Source: Stella humosa (GTDB lineage Bacteria; Pseudomonadota; Alphaproteobacteria; ATCC43930; Allostellaceae). Taken from it: 64,000 nt of DNA. The notes below the pieces were generated by a model. It did no database searches and was not told the DNA's origin. It saw only the letters and a list, made by a program, of their open reading frames with translations. Location of the stretch: positions 1,810,001-1,874,000 of the forward strand of contig NZ_AP019700.1 in the NCBI RefSeq assembly GCF_006738645.1, in the 5' to 3' direction. Position numbers and translations under genes: made by a program. This document shows positions 52,739 through 63,602 of the stretch, one piece after another (within the stretch, counting starts at the first letter, position 1; each line of letters starts with the position of its first letter).

Positions 52739-54397
52739 TCAGACGGTGGGATCGTTGATCACGAACGAGACGTTGCTCTTGAACGCCGCCGCCAGTTCCT
52801 GCGTGTCGTCGATGTTCTCGATCACCGCGATCAGCGTCGCGCCAGTCGCGTCGGTCATGTTGGAGTCGAACCACACTTCCGCGACGTTGTTGGAACTGTT
52901 CACGAAGATGTAAAAGCCGGGCTTGTTGTTGTCGGCGTTGCTGGCCGAAAGGAACTGATCGCCGAAGGCATTGATCGACGAGTAGCTCTGGCCGGTCGCC
53001 ACCAGGACATTGTCGTTGGCCGACGAATTGCCCGCATCCTTGCCGACGAACGCATCGGTCTTGCGATCGAAGAACTGGTCGAACTCGCCCTGGAAGTCGA
53101 GCTTATCCCCCAGGCTGAAGTCCGAGATCGTGTCCGGCCCCGAGGTGACGCCGAACTCGAAGACGAACGTGTCGTTGCCGCCGCCGCCGGTCAGGTAGTT
53201 CTGGCCGCCTTCGGGGTGAAGGTAGTCGTTGCCTTCGCCGCCGGAGAGCGAGTCATCGCCATTGCCGCCGAACAGCCGGTCGTCCCCGGAGTCACCCGAC
53301 AGCGTATCGTTCCCTTGGCCGCCATAGACTTCGTCGTTGTCGTCGCCGCCATAGGCCTGGTCGTCGCCGTTGCCGCCGAACAGCACGTCATTGCCGGTGC
53401 CGCCCATGAGATAGTCGTCGCCCTGGCCGCCCAGCAATTCGTCGTCCCCGGCGTCACCGGCCAGCGTGTCGTTGCCGTCGGCGCCCCAGGCGAAGTCGTT
53501 GCCGTCGCCACCGACGACCGAATCATTGCTGTAGGAGCCGAAGAGCGAATCCTGCCCGCCGCCGCCATTCAGGAAGTCGATCTGGCTGTCGCGGCCGGCA
53601 TAGATGAGGTCGTCGCCCAGGTCGCCGTACAGCGAGTCGCTGCCGCCGAAGAGCGAATCGCTCGACGAGTAGATACCCTGGCCGCCGACGATCAGGTCGT
53701 TGTCGGCGCCGCCATAGGCGAGGTCGTTGCCGTAGCCGCCGAAGATCGTGTCCGAGCGGCCGCCGCCATAGGTGAGATCGTTGCCGTTGCCGCCGAGGAT
53801 GTAGTCGTTCGACTCCTCGCCGAACATCGTGTCGATGCCAACGCCACCGACCAGCGTGTCGGAGCCGTCGCCGCCCTCGAACCAGTTGCCGCTGTCGAGC
53901 GTCTCGGCGCCCTGGGCATAGCCGATGAGGATGTCGGCGCCTTCGCCACCCTGCAGCTTGTCCGAGCCGTTGCCGCCTTCGAGGTAGTCGGCCTCGTAGC
54001 CGCCATTCAGCGTGTCGTTGCCTTCGCCGCCATAGACGCTGTCGGACCCGTTGCCGCCCTGGGCGGAATCGGCACCGTTGCCGCCGAAGATGGTGTCGTT
54101 GCCATTTTCGCCGAACAGGAGGTCGTTGCCCTCGCCACCGTACAAGGCGTCTAGCCCGTCACCGCCGAACAGCCGATCGATGCCGCCGCCGCCATAGATC
54201 AGGTCGTCGTTCTGATCGCCATAGACGGTGTCGTTGCCCTCGTCGCCATTCAGCGAGTCGTTGCCCTTGCCGCCATAGATCAGGTCGTTGTCCGAATTGC
54301 CGGACAGCGTGTCGTTGCCTTCCTTGCCGTAGATCTCGTCCTTGCTGCCGGTGCCGCCGTACGTGTCGTTGCCGCTCGTGCCGGGAAATTTCGCCAT
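52739..54397 (-). CDS. RTX calcium-binding surface/secreted protein
   Basis: 552 residues. RTX nonapeptides (GGxGNDxxY/L) fill about 8-400, with many Tyr and Asn and a short break about 232-255 (GIYSSSDSLFGGSDSLYGD). The C-terminal 150 residues (TFVFEFGVTSGPDTISDFSLGDKLDFQ, SASNADNNKPGFYIFVNSSNNVAEVWFDSNMTDATG) are beta-rich, like the C-terminal region of RTX-exported proteins, including RsaA-type S-layer proteins. There is no Sec signal. Its base composition is less GC-rich than its neighbours. The double terminator and a distinct promoter suggest strong expression. An S-layer or matrix role is a guess. Confidence 0.87.
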   Translation of the reverse strand: MAKFPGTSGNDTYGGTGSKDEIYGKEGNDTLSGNSDNDLIYGGKGNDSLNGDEGNDTVYGDQNDDLIYGGGGIDRLFGGDGLDALYGGEGNDLLFGENGNDTIFGGNGADSAQGGNGSDSVYGGEGNDTLNGGYEADYLEGGNGSDKLQGGEGADILIGYAQGAETLDSGNWFEGGDGSDTLVGGVGIDTMFGEESNDYILGGNGNDLTYGGGRSDTIFGGYGNDLAYGGADNDLIVGGQGIYSSSDSLFGGSDSLYGDLGDDLIYAGRDSQIDFLNGGGGQDSLFGSYSNDSVVGGDGNDFAWGADGNDTLAGDAGDDELLGGQGDDYLMGGTGNDVLFGGNGDDQAYGGDDNDEVYGGQGNDTLSGDSGDDRLFGGNGDDSLSGGEGNDYLHPEGGQNYLTGGGGNDTFVFEFGVTSGPDTISDFSLGDKLDFQGEFDQFFDRKTDAFVGKDAGNSSANDNVLVATGQSYSSINAFGDQFLSASNADNNKPGFYIFVNSSNNVAEVWFDSNMTDATGATLIAVIENIDDTQELAAAFKSNVSFVINDPTV

Positions 54398-54436
54398 GCC
54401 AGCCCCCAGATGGAAAACCTATCGAACCCTTTTGCA

Positions 54437-54465
54437 AACTTAGTCGAATCCCCGGCTGGTCGCAA
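54437..54465 (-). promoter_or_regulatory. Possible promoter of the RTX gene
   Basis: On the minus strand TTGCGA (54465-54460) and TAAGTT (54442-54437) are 17 bases apart, with the ATG 40 bases on. The flanking sequence is markedly more AT-rich than the surrounding coding DNA. Confidence 0.4.
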
Positions 54466-54527
54466 CGGGCCAAAGGAGGCGGCAAGTTATTGCCTCGGCG
54501 GTTATTTCCGCGATGGTCGGGGTGGGG

Positions 54528-55430
54528 TCATGAGCCGTTGCGTGCGGGAGAACGGGTGCTTCCGGGCGCGGGAAGATTGGCGATCAGGATGGCCGCCCAG
54601 ATTGCGCCGAAGGTGATCGCGCGGCCCCAGCCAAAGGGCTCACCATAGACGAGTACGCCGAGCAGGAAGGTGATCGAAGGCGCCAGGTATTGCAGGAACC
54701 CGATCGTCGTCATCTCCAGCCGGCGCGCGCCGATGGTGAAGAGCAGCAGCGGTGTCGTGGTGAGGGTGCCGCCCACCACGAGCAGCACGTCCATGGTCGC
54801 CCCATGTCGACCGAGGCTGCCCCCGCCCTGGATGGCCAGCCAGGCGACGGCGAACGGCAGGAGAAGCAGGGTCTCGATCAACAGCCCGGTGACGGCGTCG
54901 ACGCGGATGCGTTTGCGGATGAGGGCATAGACCGCGAAGCTCGCACCCAGCAGCAGGGCCGCGGACGGGCCGGCGGCGACCGCCAGCGCCTCGTGCAGGA
55001 CGGCTGCCGCCGCCAGCGCCACGGCGATCGTGCGGCGGCGGTCGAGCCGCTCGCCGAGGAAGGTGAGGCCCAGGGCGATCGAGGCGAGCGGGCCCAGGAA
55101 ATAGCCCAGTGCCGCCTCGACGATGCGGCCGGAGGTGATCGCCCAGGTGAAGAGGAACCAGTTGCCGGCGATGATGAGCGTCGTGATCGCCAGGATCGCC
55201 ATCGTGCGGGTGTCGGCAAAAGCCGCCCGGACAGCGGGCCAGCCGCGGCCGATGGTGACGACGAGGGCAAGATAGGGGACGGACCAGACGACCCGGTGCG
55301 CCACCAGGTCGATCGGCGGGACGACGTCCACCGCCTTGAAGTAGATCGGCGTCAGCCCCCAGATCAGGAACGCGCCGGTCGCGGCCAGATAACCGCCCAT
55401 CCGCCAGGACGCGGAAGCCCGATCGGGCAT
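54528..55430 (-). CDS. rarD: RarD-type EamA transporter
   Basis: 300 residues, ten helices. The RarD signatures are LAATGAFLIWGLTPIYFKAVDVVPPIDLVAHRVVWS, NWFLFTWAITSGRIVEAALGYFLGPL and FLQYLAPSITFLLGVLVYGEPF. RarD proteins are linked to chloramphenicol sensitivity and probable export of small compounds. It runs in the same direction as the RTX gene, with a 130-base gap. Confidence 0.9.
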   Translation of the reverse strand: MPDRASASWRMGGYLAATGAFLIWGLTPIYFKAVDVVPPIDLVAHRVVWSVPYLALVVTIGRGWPAVRAAFADTRTMAILAITTLIIAGNWFLFTWAITSGRIVEAALGYFLGPLASIALGLTFLGERLDRRRTIAVALAAAAVLHEALAVAAGPSAALLLGASFAVYALIRKRIRVDAVTGLLIETLLLLPFAVAWLAIQGGGSLGRHGATMDVLLVVGGTLTTTPLLLFTIGARRLEMTTIGFLQYLAPSITFLLGVLVYGEPFGWGRAITFGAIWAAILIANLPAPGSTRSPARNGS

Positions 55431-55502
55431 GATCGCTCCTTGGAGGATGGCAGGAAGCCGGCGCGCGGGGGCCGGAAGGCCCGCCCGCGCGGCCGGTCCG
55501 GA

Positions 55503-55847
55503 TCAGGCGCGGACGTCGATGCCGCGGCTGCTCAGGGCTTCGCTCAGCTCGCCCGTCTCGAACATCTCGCGCACGATGTCGCAGCCGCCCACGAACTCGC
55601 CCTTCACATAGAGCTGCGGGATGGTCGGCCAGCTCGAGAATTCCTTGATGCCCTGGCGCAGCTCGGGGTCCTGGAGGATGTCGATCCCTTTGAACTTGAC
55701 GCCGAGGTGGGTCAGGATCTGGACGACGGCGGCGGAGAAGCCGCACTGCGGGAAGATCGGCGTCCCCTTCATGTAGAGGACGACGGAATTGTCGGCGATG
55801 TCCTGGCGGATGCGCTCGAAGACGGCGCTGTCGGTTATGGTGTTCAT
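55503..55847 (-). CDS. grxD: Monothiol glutaredoxin, Grx4 type
   Basis: 114 residues. The CGFS active site is at 35-38 ([13 protein letters not shown]), with [34 protein letters not shown] after it. CGFS glutaredoxins hold and pass [2Fe-2S] clusters together with BolA. It lies 31 bases after bolA on the same strand, the classic pairing. Confidence 0.96.
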   Translation of the reverse strand: MNTITDSAVFERIRQDIADNSVVLYMKGTPIFPQCGFSAAVVQILTHLGVKFKGIDILQDPELRQGIKEFSSWPTIPQLYVKGEFVGGCDIVREMFETGELSEALSSRGIDVRA

Positions 55848-55878
55848 GGCAGGCTACTCCCGGAGGGTTGCGCCGATA

Positions 55879-56109
55879 TTACGGAACGCCGGTCTGCAAG
55901 GCCAGCGCGTGCAGCTCGTTGCCCATGCGGCCACGCAGCGCGGCATAGACCATCTGGTGCTGCTGCACCCGCGACTTGCCGACGAAGGCGGCGGACAGGA
56001 CGTGGGCGGCATAGTGGTCGCCGTCGCCGCGCAGGTCCTCGATCGTGACCTTCGCGTCGGGCAGGCTTTCCTTGATCAGTCGCTCGATCGTCGCGGCATC
56101 CATCGCCAT
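55879..56109 (-). CDS. BolA-family protein
   Basis: 76 residues from the ATG at 56109. It has the complete BolA fold sequence: MDAATIERLIKESLPDAKVTIEDLRGDGDHYAAHVLSAAF-type core and GKSRVQQHQMVYAALRGRMGNELHALAL, including the conserved His. It forms iron-sulfur heterodimers with the adjacent glutaredoxin. It follows purL by 60 bases. Confidence 0.93.
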   Translation of the reverse strand: MAMDAATIERLIKESLPDAKVTIEDLRGDGDHYAAHVLSAAFVGKSRVQQHQMVYAALRGRMGNELHALALQTGVP

Positions 56110-56168
56110 GGTGTCGGTTTCCCGCTGTCGGAGGTCGAAGGGGCGGAGGTTGAAGGTGGGAAAGGCGA

Positions 56169-58373
<2,205 letters not shown>

Positions 58374-58425
58374 GGCCGCGGCTCTTTCAGGCTGGTCGTT
58401 GCGGGCTGGGCCGGCATGCGGCGGG

Positions 58426-59115
58426 TCAGGTCAGGGCTTCGACGAGGCCCTCGAACATGGCCCGGCCGTCCGTGCCGCCCAGCAGGGGGTCGCATACCCG
58501 CTCGGGGTGGGGCATCAGGCCCAGCACCGTCTTGGTCTCGTTGAAGATGCCGGCGATGTTGCGCCGCGCGCCGTTGGGGTTGCCGGCTTCCACCACCGCG
58601 CCGTCGGGCGTGCAGTAGCGGAAGGCGACCTGCCCGCGCTCCTCCAGCCGGTCGAGCGTCGCGTCGTCGGCATAGTAGTTGCCGTCGCCATGGGCGACCG
58701 GCATGCGGGCGACGGCGCCGTTGGCATAGCGGCTGGTGAACAGGCTCTGGCTCGTCTCGACCCGCACATGCACGTCGCGGCCGACGAACTTCAGCGAGGC
58801 GTTGCGCATCAGGGCGCCCGGCAGCAGGCCCGCCTCGCACAGCACCTGGAAGCCGTTGCAGATGCCCAGCACCGGCACGCCGCGGCCGGCCCGGGCGACG
58901 ACTTCGCGCATCACCGGCGAATGGGCCGCCATGGCGCCCGCGCGCAGGTAGTCGCCATAGGAGAAACCGCCCGGCAGCACGATCAGGTCGACCTCCGGGA
59001 AGGTCCCCTCGGCATGCCAGACCATGTGCGGCGCCCGGCCGGTGATGTCGCGCAAGGCCGTCTCGGCGTCCCGGTCGCAGTTGGACGCGGGGAAGACGAT
59101 GACGGCCGACCTCAC
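58426..59115 (-). CDS. purQ: FGAM synthase glutaminase subunit PurQ
   Basis: 229 residues from a GTG at 59115 that overlaps the purS stop (GTGA). It is a class I glutamine amidotransferase with [17 protein letters not shown], the nucleophile Cys in [11 protein letters not shown], and the His/Glu pair in MPHPERV. It supplies ammonia from glutamine to PurL. Confidence 0.97.
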   Translation of the reverse strand: MRSAVIVFPASNCDRDAETALRDITGRAPHMVWHAEGTFPEVDLIVLPGGFSYGDYLRAGAMAAHSPVMREVVARAGRGVPVLGICNGFQVLCEAGLLPGALMRNASLKFVGRDVHVRVETSQSLFTSRYANGAVARMPVAHGDGNYYADDATLDRLEERGQVAFRYCTPDGAVVEAGNPNGARRNIAGIFNETKTVLGLMPHPERVCDPLLGGTDGRAMFEGLVEALT

Positions 59116-59354
59116 GACATCACCTCGATCGCGTAGTTCTCGATCACGGTGTTGGCGAGCAGGCGCCGGCACATCTCCTCGACCTGGGCGCGACCGCGCG
59201 CCGGGTCGCTTTCCTGCAGGTCGATCTCGATCAGCTTGCCCTGGCGGACATCGCCCACCCCCTCGAACCCCAGATGGGCCAGCGCCCCCTGGATGGCGGT
59301 TCCCTGCGGGTCGAGCACGCCCTGCTTCAGCGTGACATGGACGCGCGCCTTCAT
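59112..59354 (-). CDS. purS: FGAM synthase subunit PurS
   Basis: 80 residues from the ATG at 59354. The pattern [21 protein letters not shown], then [23 protein letters not shown] is diagnostic. It bridges PurL and PurQ. It sits 42 bases after purC and overlaps purQ. Confidence 0.96.
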   Translation of the reverse strand: MKARVHVTLKQGVLDPQGTAIQGALAHLGFEGVGDVRQGKLIEIDLQESDPARGRAQVEEMCRRLLANTVIENYAIEVMS

Positions 59355-59396
59355 GCCGGTGATCCTCTCTCGTCTCGCGAACGCCACGCGAAGTGG

Positions 59397-60161
59397 CTAT
59401 TGCAGCGTCTTGCTGCCCTTGTGGTCGCCCTGGCCGTCCTCGGGCAGGATGCCCAGGCGGCGGGCCACTTCCTGGTAGGCGGCCTCGACATTGCCGAGAT
59501 CCTGGCGGAAGCGGTCCTTGTCCATCTTCTCGTTGGTCTTGCCGTCCCACAGGCGGCAATTGTCCGGGCTGATCTCGTCGGCGACGACGATCTGCATGTC
59601 GTCGTCGTGATAGAGCCGGCCGAACTCCAGCTTGAAGTCGATGAGCCGGATGCCGATGCCGAGGAACAGCCCGGTCAGGAAGTCGTTCACCCGCAGCGCC
59701 AGGGCCATCATGTCGTCCAGGTCCTGGGTGGTGGCCCAGCCGAACGCGGTGATGTGCTCCTCCGACACCAGCGGGTTCTGGAGCTCGTCGTTCTTGTAAT
59801 AATATTCGACGATCGAGCGGGGCAGGTGGGTGCCCTCCTTGATCCCGAGTCGCTTCGACAGCGAGCCGGCGGCGACATTGCGCACGACCAGCTCGATCGG
59901 GATGATCTCGACCTCGCGCACGAGCTGCTCGCGCATGTTCAGCCGCCGCACGAAATGCGTGGGCACGCCGACCTCGCCCAGGCGCAGCATGAGGTACTCG
60001 CTGATCCGGTTGTTCAGCACCCCCTTGCCGGTAATCGTGCCCTTCTTCTGGTTGTTGAAGGCCGAGGCGTCGTCCTTGAAATAGGTGATTAGCGTGCCAG
60101 GCTCCGGCCCTTCGAACAGGACTTTGGCCTTGCCTTCGTAGATCTGTCTGCGGCGGGACAT
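59397..60161 (-). CDS. purC: Phosphoribosylaminoimidazole-succinocarboxamide synthase
   Basis: 254 residues from the ATG at 60161. SAICAR synthetase features are [46 protein letters not shown] and [10 protein letters not shown] with [12 protein letters not shown]. It joins CAIR and aspartate in purine synthesis. It is the first gene of purC-purS-purQ-purL, with a structured 85-base leader. Confidence 0.97.
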   Translation of the reverse strand: MSRRRQIYEGKAKVLFEGPEPGTLITYFKDDASAFNNQKKGTITGKGVLNNRISEYLMLRLGEVGVPTHFVRRLNMREQLVREVEIIPIELVVRNVAAGSLSKRLGIKEGTHLPRSIVEYYYKNDELQNPLVSEEHITAFGWATTQDLDDMMALALRVNDFLTGLFLGIGIRLIDFKLEFGRLYHDDDMQIVVADEISPDNCRLWDGKTNEKMDKDRFRQDLGNVEAAYQEVARRLGILPEDGQGDHKGSKTLQ

Positions 60162-60194
60162 GGGCGGCCACCAGGAGGGAGGAGGGGTCGTCGC

Positions 60195-60232
60195 GCCGGG
60201 CGCCGGCCTTCTCCGAAGAAAGGCAGCCCGGC
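60195..60232 (-). promoter_or_regulatory. Leader hairpin of purC with C(UUCG)G loop
   Basis: In the minus-strand transcript an outer 7-pair stem (60232-60226 with 60201-60195) encloses an inner 7-pair stem with one bulge (60224-60218 region with 60212-60206), closed by a UUCG tetraloop. It is in the untranslated leader 34 bases before the purC ATG. Confidence 0.55.
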
Positions 60233-60246
60233 GCATGCGAGCCGGA

Positions 60247-60275
60247 CATATAGCAATGGCGGCCCGCCGGCTCAA
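60247..60275 (-). promoter_or_regulatory. purC operon promoter
   Basis: On the minus strand TTGAGC (60275-60270) and TATATG (60252-60247) are spaced by 17 bases. Initiation would lie near 60240, giving a leader of about 80 bases. Confidence 0.6.
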
Positions 60276-60381
60276 CCGGCGCCCTGCCGATGGTCCGTTT
60301 TGCGACCGCCCGCGCCCCTCGTCATCGGCGCCCGGCATCGCTATATGAGGGCGATCCTATTGCGGGAGAACGAGGAGCTTC

Positions 60382-60705
60382 ATGTCCAGTTTCAATGACC
60401 GAGAGAAGGGCTTCGAGAAGAAGTTCGAACGCGACCAGGAGGCCGTCTTCAAGGTCACCGCGCGGCGCAACAAGCTGCTGGGCGCCTGGGCTGCCCAGAA
60501 GCTCGGGCTCTCGGGCGACGAGGCCGAGTCCTACGCCAAGTCCGTGGTCGCGGCCGATTTCGAGAAGCCGGGCGACGACGACGTCCTCCAGAAGGTGCTG
60601 GGCGACCTGACGGCCAAGGGCATCGCCGCCACGGCCGCCGACGTGCGCAGCCAGATGGACGCGCTGATGCCGGTGGCGCGCGAGCAGATCGCCAAGGCCT
60701 CCTAG
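60382..60705 (+). CDS. F1-ATPase inhibitor, zeta-subunit type (DUF1476)
   Basis: 107 residues. The family pattern is complete: FNDREKGFEKKFERDQEAVFKVTARRNKLLGAWAA-type N-terminal inhibitory helix, then LGLSGDEAESYAKSVVAADFEKPGDDDVLQKV and VRSQMDALMPVAREQI. In Paracoccus and relatives the zeta subunit blocks ATP hydrolysis by the F1 motor. GAGGAG precedes the ATG. It is divergent from purC. Confidence 0.93.
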   Translation: MSSFNDREKGFEKKFERDQEAVFKVTARRNKLLGAWAAQKLGLSGDEAESYAKSVVAADFEKPGDDDVLQKVLGDLTAKGIAATAADVRSQMDALMPVAREQIAKAS

Positions 60706-60750
60706 CGGGGCCGTGTGACCCCGCGGCCGGTTTGGGCCGCGGGGGCCGCC

Positions 60751-61152
60751 CTATCGCGGGCGGCCGGGGCCGATGAATTCCACCATGTTGCCGTCGTCGT
60801 CCTTGACGAAGAGCTGGCGCAGGCCGGTCGGTGACGAGAACAACTCGTTCACCTTCAGCCCCTTGGCCTCGAGCGCGGCCTGCATGCGGTCGGCGTCGTC
60901 GACGCGGATGGCGAAGTGGGGGTAGCGCACCTCGAAGCCGAGGCGCTCGGCATCCGGCCGGCGCAGGGCGTCGTTGACGATGATGTGCAGCTCCAGGCCC
61001 TGGCCCAGGCTGTACCACGAGCCGGGGAAGCCGAAATCCGGGCGCGCCAGGCGCTCGAACCCCAGCATCTCGCCATAGAAGCGGTCGGCGGCGGCGACGT
61101 CCGATACCGTGACCGACACATGGGCCAGTTTGCCCGGTGCGCTTTCTGCCAT
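60751..61152 (-). CDS. VOC-superfamily (glyoxalase-like) protein
   Basis: 133 residues. Two VOC beta-alpha modules: LAHVSVTVSDVAAADRFYGEMLGFERLARPDF and later FAIRVDDADRMQAALEAKGLKV, with LRQLFVKDDDGNMVEFIGPG at the end, carrying His/Glu metal-type positions. Lactoylglutathione lyase-like, dioxygenase-like or resistance roles are all possible; the substrate is unknown. It follows the dipeptide ABC operon by 13 bases on the same strand. Confidence 0.87.
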   Translation of the reverse strand: MAESAPGKLAHVSVTVSDVAAADRFYGEMLGFERLARPDFGFPGSWYSLGQGLELHIIVNDALRRPDAERLGFEVRYPHFAIRVDDADRMQAALEAKGLKVNELFSSPTGLRQLFVKDDDGNMVEFIGPGRPR

Positions 61153-61165
61153 TGTTCCAGCCCCT

Positions 61166-62770
61166 TCAGATGAGGCGGCGGCCGGGGATCGCGGCCACCA
61201 ATTGACGGGTATATTCGTGCCGGGCCGATCCCATGATGGCGGCCGGCGTGCCTTCCTCCACGATCTCGCCCTGGCGCATCACGGCGATGCGGTCGGCCAC
61301 CTGGCCCGCCACCCGCAGGTCATGGGTGATGAAGATCATGGCCAGACCCAGCTTTTCGCGGACATCGCGCAGCAGATCCAGGATCTGCGCCTGCACCGTC
61401 ACGTCCAGCGCCGACACCGGCTCGTCGGCGATCAGCACCAGCGGCTCCAGCGCCAGGGCCCGGGCGAGGCCGATGCGCTGGCGCTGCCCGCCCGAGAACT
61501 GGTGCGGGTAGCGGTCCATCGCGCCGGCGTCGAGGCCAACCAGGCCCAGCATGCGTTCGGCGGTCGCGCGCGCGGCGGCCGGCTTCACGCCATGGGCGAG
61601 CGGCCCCGCCATGATGATCGGCCCCACCCGGATACGGGGATTGAGCGATCCGTGCGGGTCCTGGAAGACCATCTGGATGGCCTTGCGCCGGGCGCGCAGC
61701 GCGCCGCCGGCAAGCTGGCCCATGTCCTCGCCGAAAAGGTCGATGCGGCCCGCGTCGGGCCGCATCAGGCGAACGATGCAGCGGCTGAGCGTGGTCTTGC
61801 CGGAGCCGGATTCGCCCACCACGGCCAGCGTCTCGCCGGCATGCAGCGTGAAGCTGACCTGCTTCAGCGCCTCCACCTTGCGCTCGGCGCCGAACATGCC
61901 CTTGCGGACGCGGAAGATCTTGCTGAGGCCCGCCACCGACAGGACGGGCGGCTGCGTCGGCGCGGCTCGTTCTGCGCGCGCATCGGCGGACAGGCGGGGC
62001 ACGCTGTCGATGAGGGCCTTGGTATAGGCATGGGCGGGGGCACCCAGCACCGCGCGGGCCGGCCCTTGCTCCACCAGCTCGCCGCGCCACATCACCGCCA
62101 CCCGGTCGGCGATCTCGGCCACCACGCCGAAATCATGGGTGATGAAGATGACGGCGGTGCCGCGCTCGGCCTGCAGGCGCTTCAGCACGCGAAGGATCTG
62201 CATCTGGGTTGTGACGTCGAGGGCGGTCGTCGGCTCGTCGGCGATCAGCAGCGACGGACCCAGCGCGAAGGCAATCGCGATCATCACCCGCTGGCGCTGC
62301 CCGCCCGACATCTCGAACGGATAGGCCTCGGCGATGCGCGCCGGATCGGGCAGGTTGAGGTCGGCCAGCAGGGACAGCACGCGGCGCTGCCGCTCGGCCT
62401 TGTCGAAGCCCGAGCGATGGATGCGGAACAGCTCCGAGATCTGGTCGCCGACGCGCATCAGCGGGTTCAGCGCCGTCATCGGCTCCTGGAAGATCATCGA
62501 GATCTCGCGGCCGCGCAGCCCCTCCATCCGGCGCTGCGGCAGGGCCAGCAGGTTCTCGCCCTTGAAGGTGATGGTCCCGGCCGAGGCGCGCAGGCCCATG
62601 TCGGGCAGGAGGCCCATGACCGCGCGCGCCGTCAGCGACTTGCCCGACCCGGATTCGCCGACGATGCACACCAGCTCGCCCGGTGCCACGTCGAGCGACA
62701 GGCCGCGCACGGCGAACCGGCGCTCGCCGCCGCCGGGCAGGGGAATGTCGAGGCCGCGAATCTGGAGCAT
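61166..62770 (-). CDS. Fused dipeptide/oligopeptide ABC ATPase (DppD-DppF type)
   Basis: 534 residues holding two ATPase domains. The first has [10 protein letters not shown], the signature MSGGQRQRV and [14 protein letters not shown]. The second has [26 protein letters not shown] and [14 protein letters not shown]. An RRK-type linker lies near 260-270. It drives import of peptides, nickel or similar ligands with the two permeases upstream. The binding protein gene is probably beyond the window. Confidence 0.93.
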   Translation of the reverse strand: MLQIRGLDIPLPGGGERRFAVRGLSLDVAPGELVCIVGESGSGKSLTARAVMGLLPDMGLRASAGTITFKGENLLALPQRRMEGLRGREISMIFQEPMTALNPLMRVGDQISELFRIHRSGFDKAERQRRVLSLLADLNLPDPARIAEAYPFEMSGGQRQRVMIAIAFALGPSLLIADEPTTALDVTTQMQILRVLKRLQAERGTAVIFITHDFGVVAEIADRVAVMWRGELVEQGPARAVLGAPAHAYTKALIDSVPRLSADARAERAAPTQPPVLSVAGLSKIFRVRKGMFGAERKVEALKQVSFTLHAGETLAVVGESGSGKTTLSRCIVRLMRPDAGRIDLFGEDMGQLAGGALRARRKAIQMVFQDPHGSLNPRIRVGPIIMAGPLAHGVKPAAARATAERMLGLVGLDAGAMDRYPHQFSGGQRQRIGLARALALEPLVLIADEPVSALDVTVQAQILDLLRDVREKLGLAMIFITHDLRVAGQVADRIAVMRQGEIVEEGTPAAIMGSARHEYTRQLVAAIPGRRLI

Positions 62771-62777
62771 CGGCGGG

Positions 62778-63602
62778 TCAGGACGTCAGGCGCGGGTTGA
62801 GCGCATCGCCCAGCCCGTCGCCCACCAGGTTGATCGCCAGCACCGTCAGGAAGATGGCGACGCCGGGGAAGGTGCACATCCACCAGGCGTCGCGGATCAG
62901 GTTGCGCGAGGCGCCGATCATGTAGCCCCAGCTCATCAGGTCGGGGTCGCCCAGGCCAAGGAAGCTGAGGGAGGATTCGAGCAGGATGGCGGTCGCCACC
63001 ATCAGCGAGGCGGTGACGATGATCGGCCCCAGGGCGTTCGGCAGGATCTGGCGGAAGATCACGCGATGGGTCGGCTCGCCCAGCACGATCGAGGCCTGCA
63101 CGAACTCCGCCTGGCGCAGCGACAGGAACTGGCCGCGCACCAGGCGGGCGACGCCCGGCCAGCTAACGACGGCGATCGCGGCCACGATGGAGGAGATGGA
63201 CGGGCTGAATAGGGCGACCAGGACCACCGCCAGCAGGAAGCTCGGGATGGTCTGGAAGAATTCGGTCGCCCGCATCAGCAGCTCGTCGATGCGGCCGCCG
63301 AAATAGCCCGCGACCGCGCCCACCAGGACGCCTGCCAGCGTGCCGGCCGCCGTCGCCACTAGCGCCAGCAGCAGCGAGACGCGCGCGCCATGGGCGATGC
63401 CGGCGGCGATGTCGCGGCCCAGCATGTCGGTGCCCAGCAGGTAGCCGCCCTGCAGCGGCCGCAGGTAGGGCTCGCCCGCCATCTCCCACGGGCTGGTCGG
63501 GTAGAGGACCGGCGCCAGCACGGCCAGCAGCACCATCGCCGCCAGGATCAGCAGGCCGATGCAGGCGGCGATGTTGGTGCGGAACCGCTGGGCGGCGGTC
63601 AT
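62778..63602 (-). CDS. Dipeptide-type ABC permease, DppC type
   Basis: 274 residues from the ATG at 63602. DppC/OppC landmarks are an N-terminal helix (AACIGLLILAAMVLLAVLAPVL), the LLGTDMLGRDIAAGIAHGARVSL segment and the ATPase-contact loop EFVQASIVLGEPTHRVIFRQILPNALGPIIV. It is one half of the transport channel. The ATG overlaps the upstream permease stop (ATGA). Confidence 0.92.
   Translation of the reverse strand: MTAAQRFRTNIAACIGLLILAAMVLLAVLAPVLYPTSPWEMAGEPYLRPLQGGYLLGTDMLGRDIAAGIAHGARVSLLLALVATAAGTLAGVLVGAVAGYFGGRIDELLMRATEFFQTIPSFLLAVVLVALFSPSISSIVAAIAVVSWPGVARLVRGQFLSLRQAEFVQASIVLGEPTHRVIFRQILPNALGPIIVTASLMVATAILLESSLSFLGLGDPDLMSWGYMIGASRNLIRDAWWMCTFPGVAIFLTVLAINLVGDGLGDALNPRLTS

Noticed and set aside
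52800-54390. CRISPR-like or DNA-level repeat arrays in the RTX genes
   Set aside because: The repeats are 27-base coding units of GGxGxDxxx with varied sequence and an open frame throughout; no spacers or constant direct repeats.
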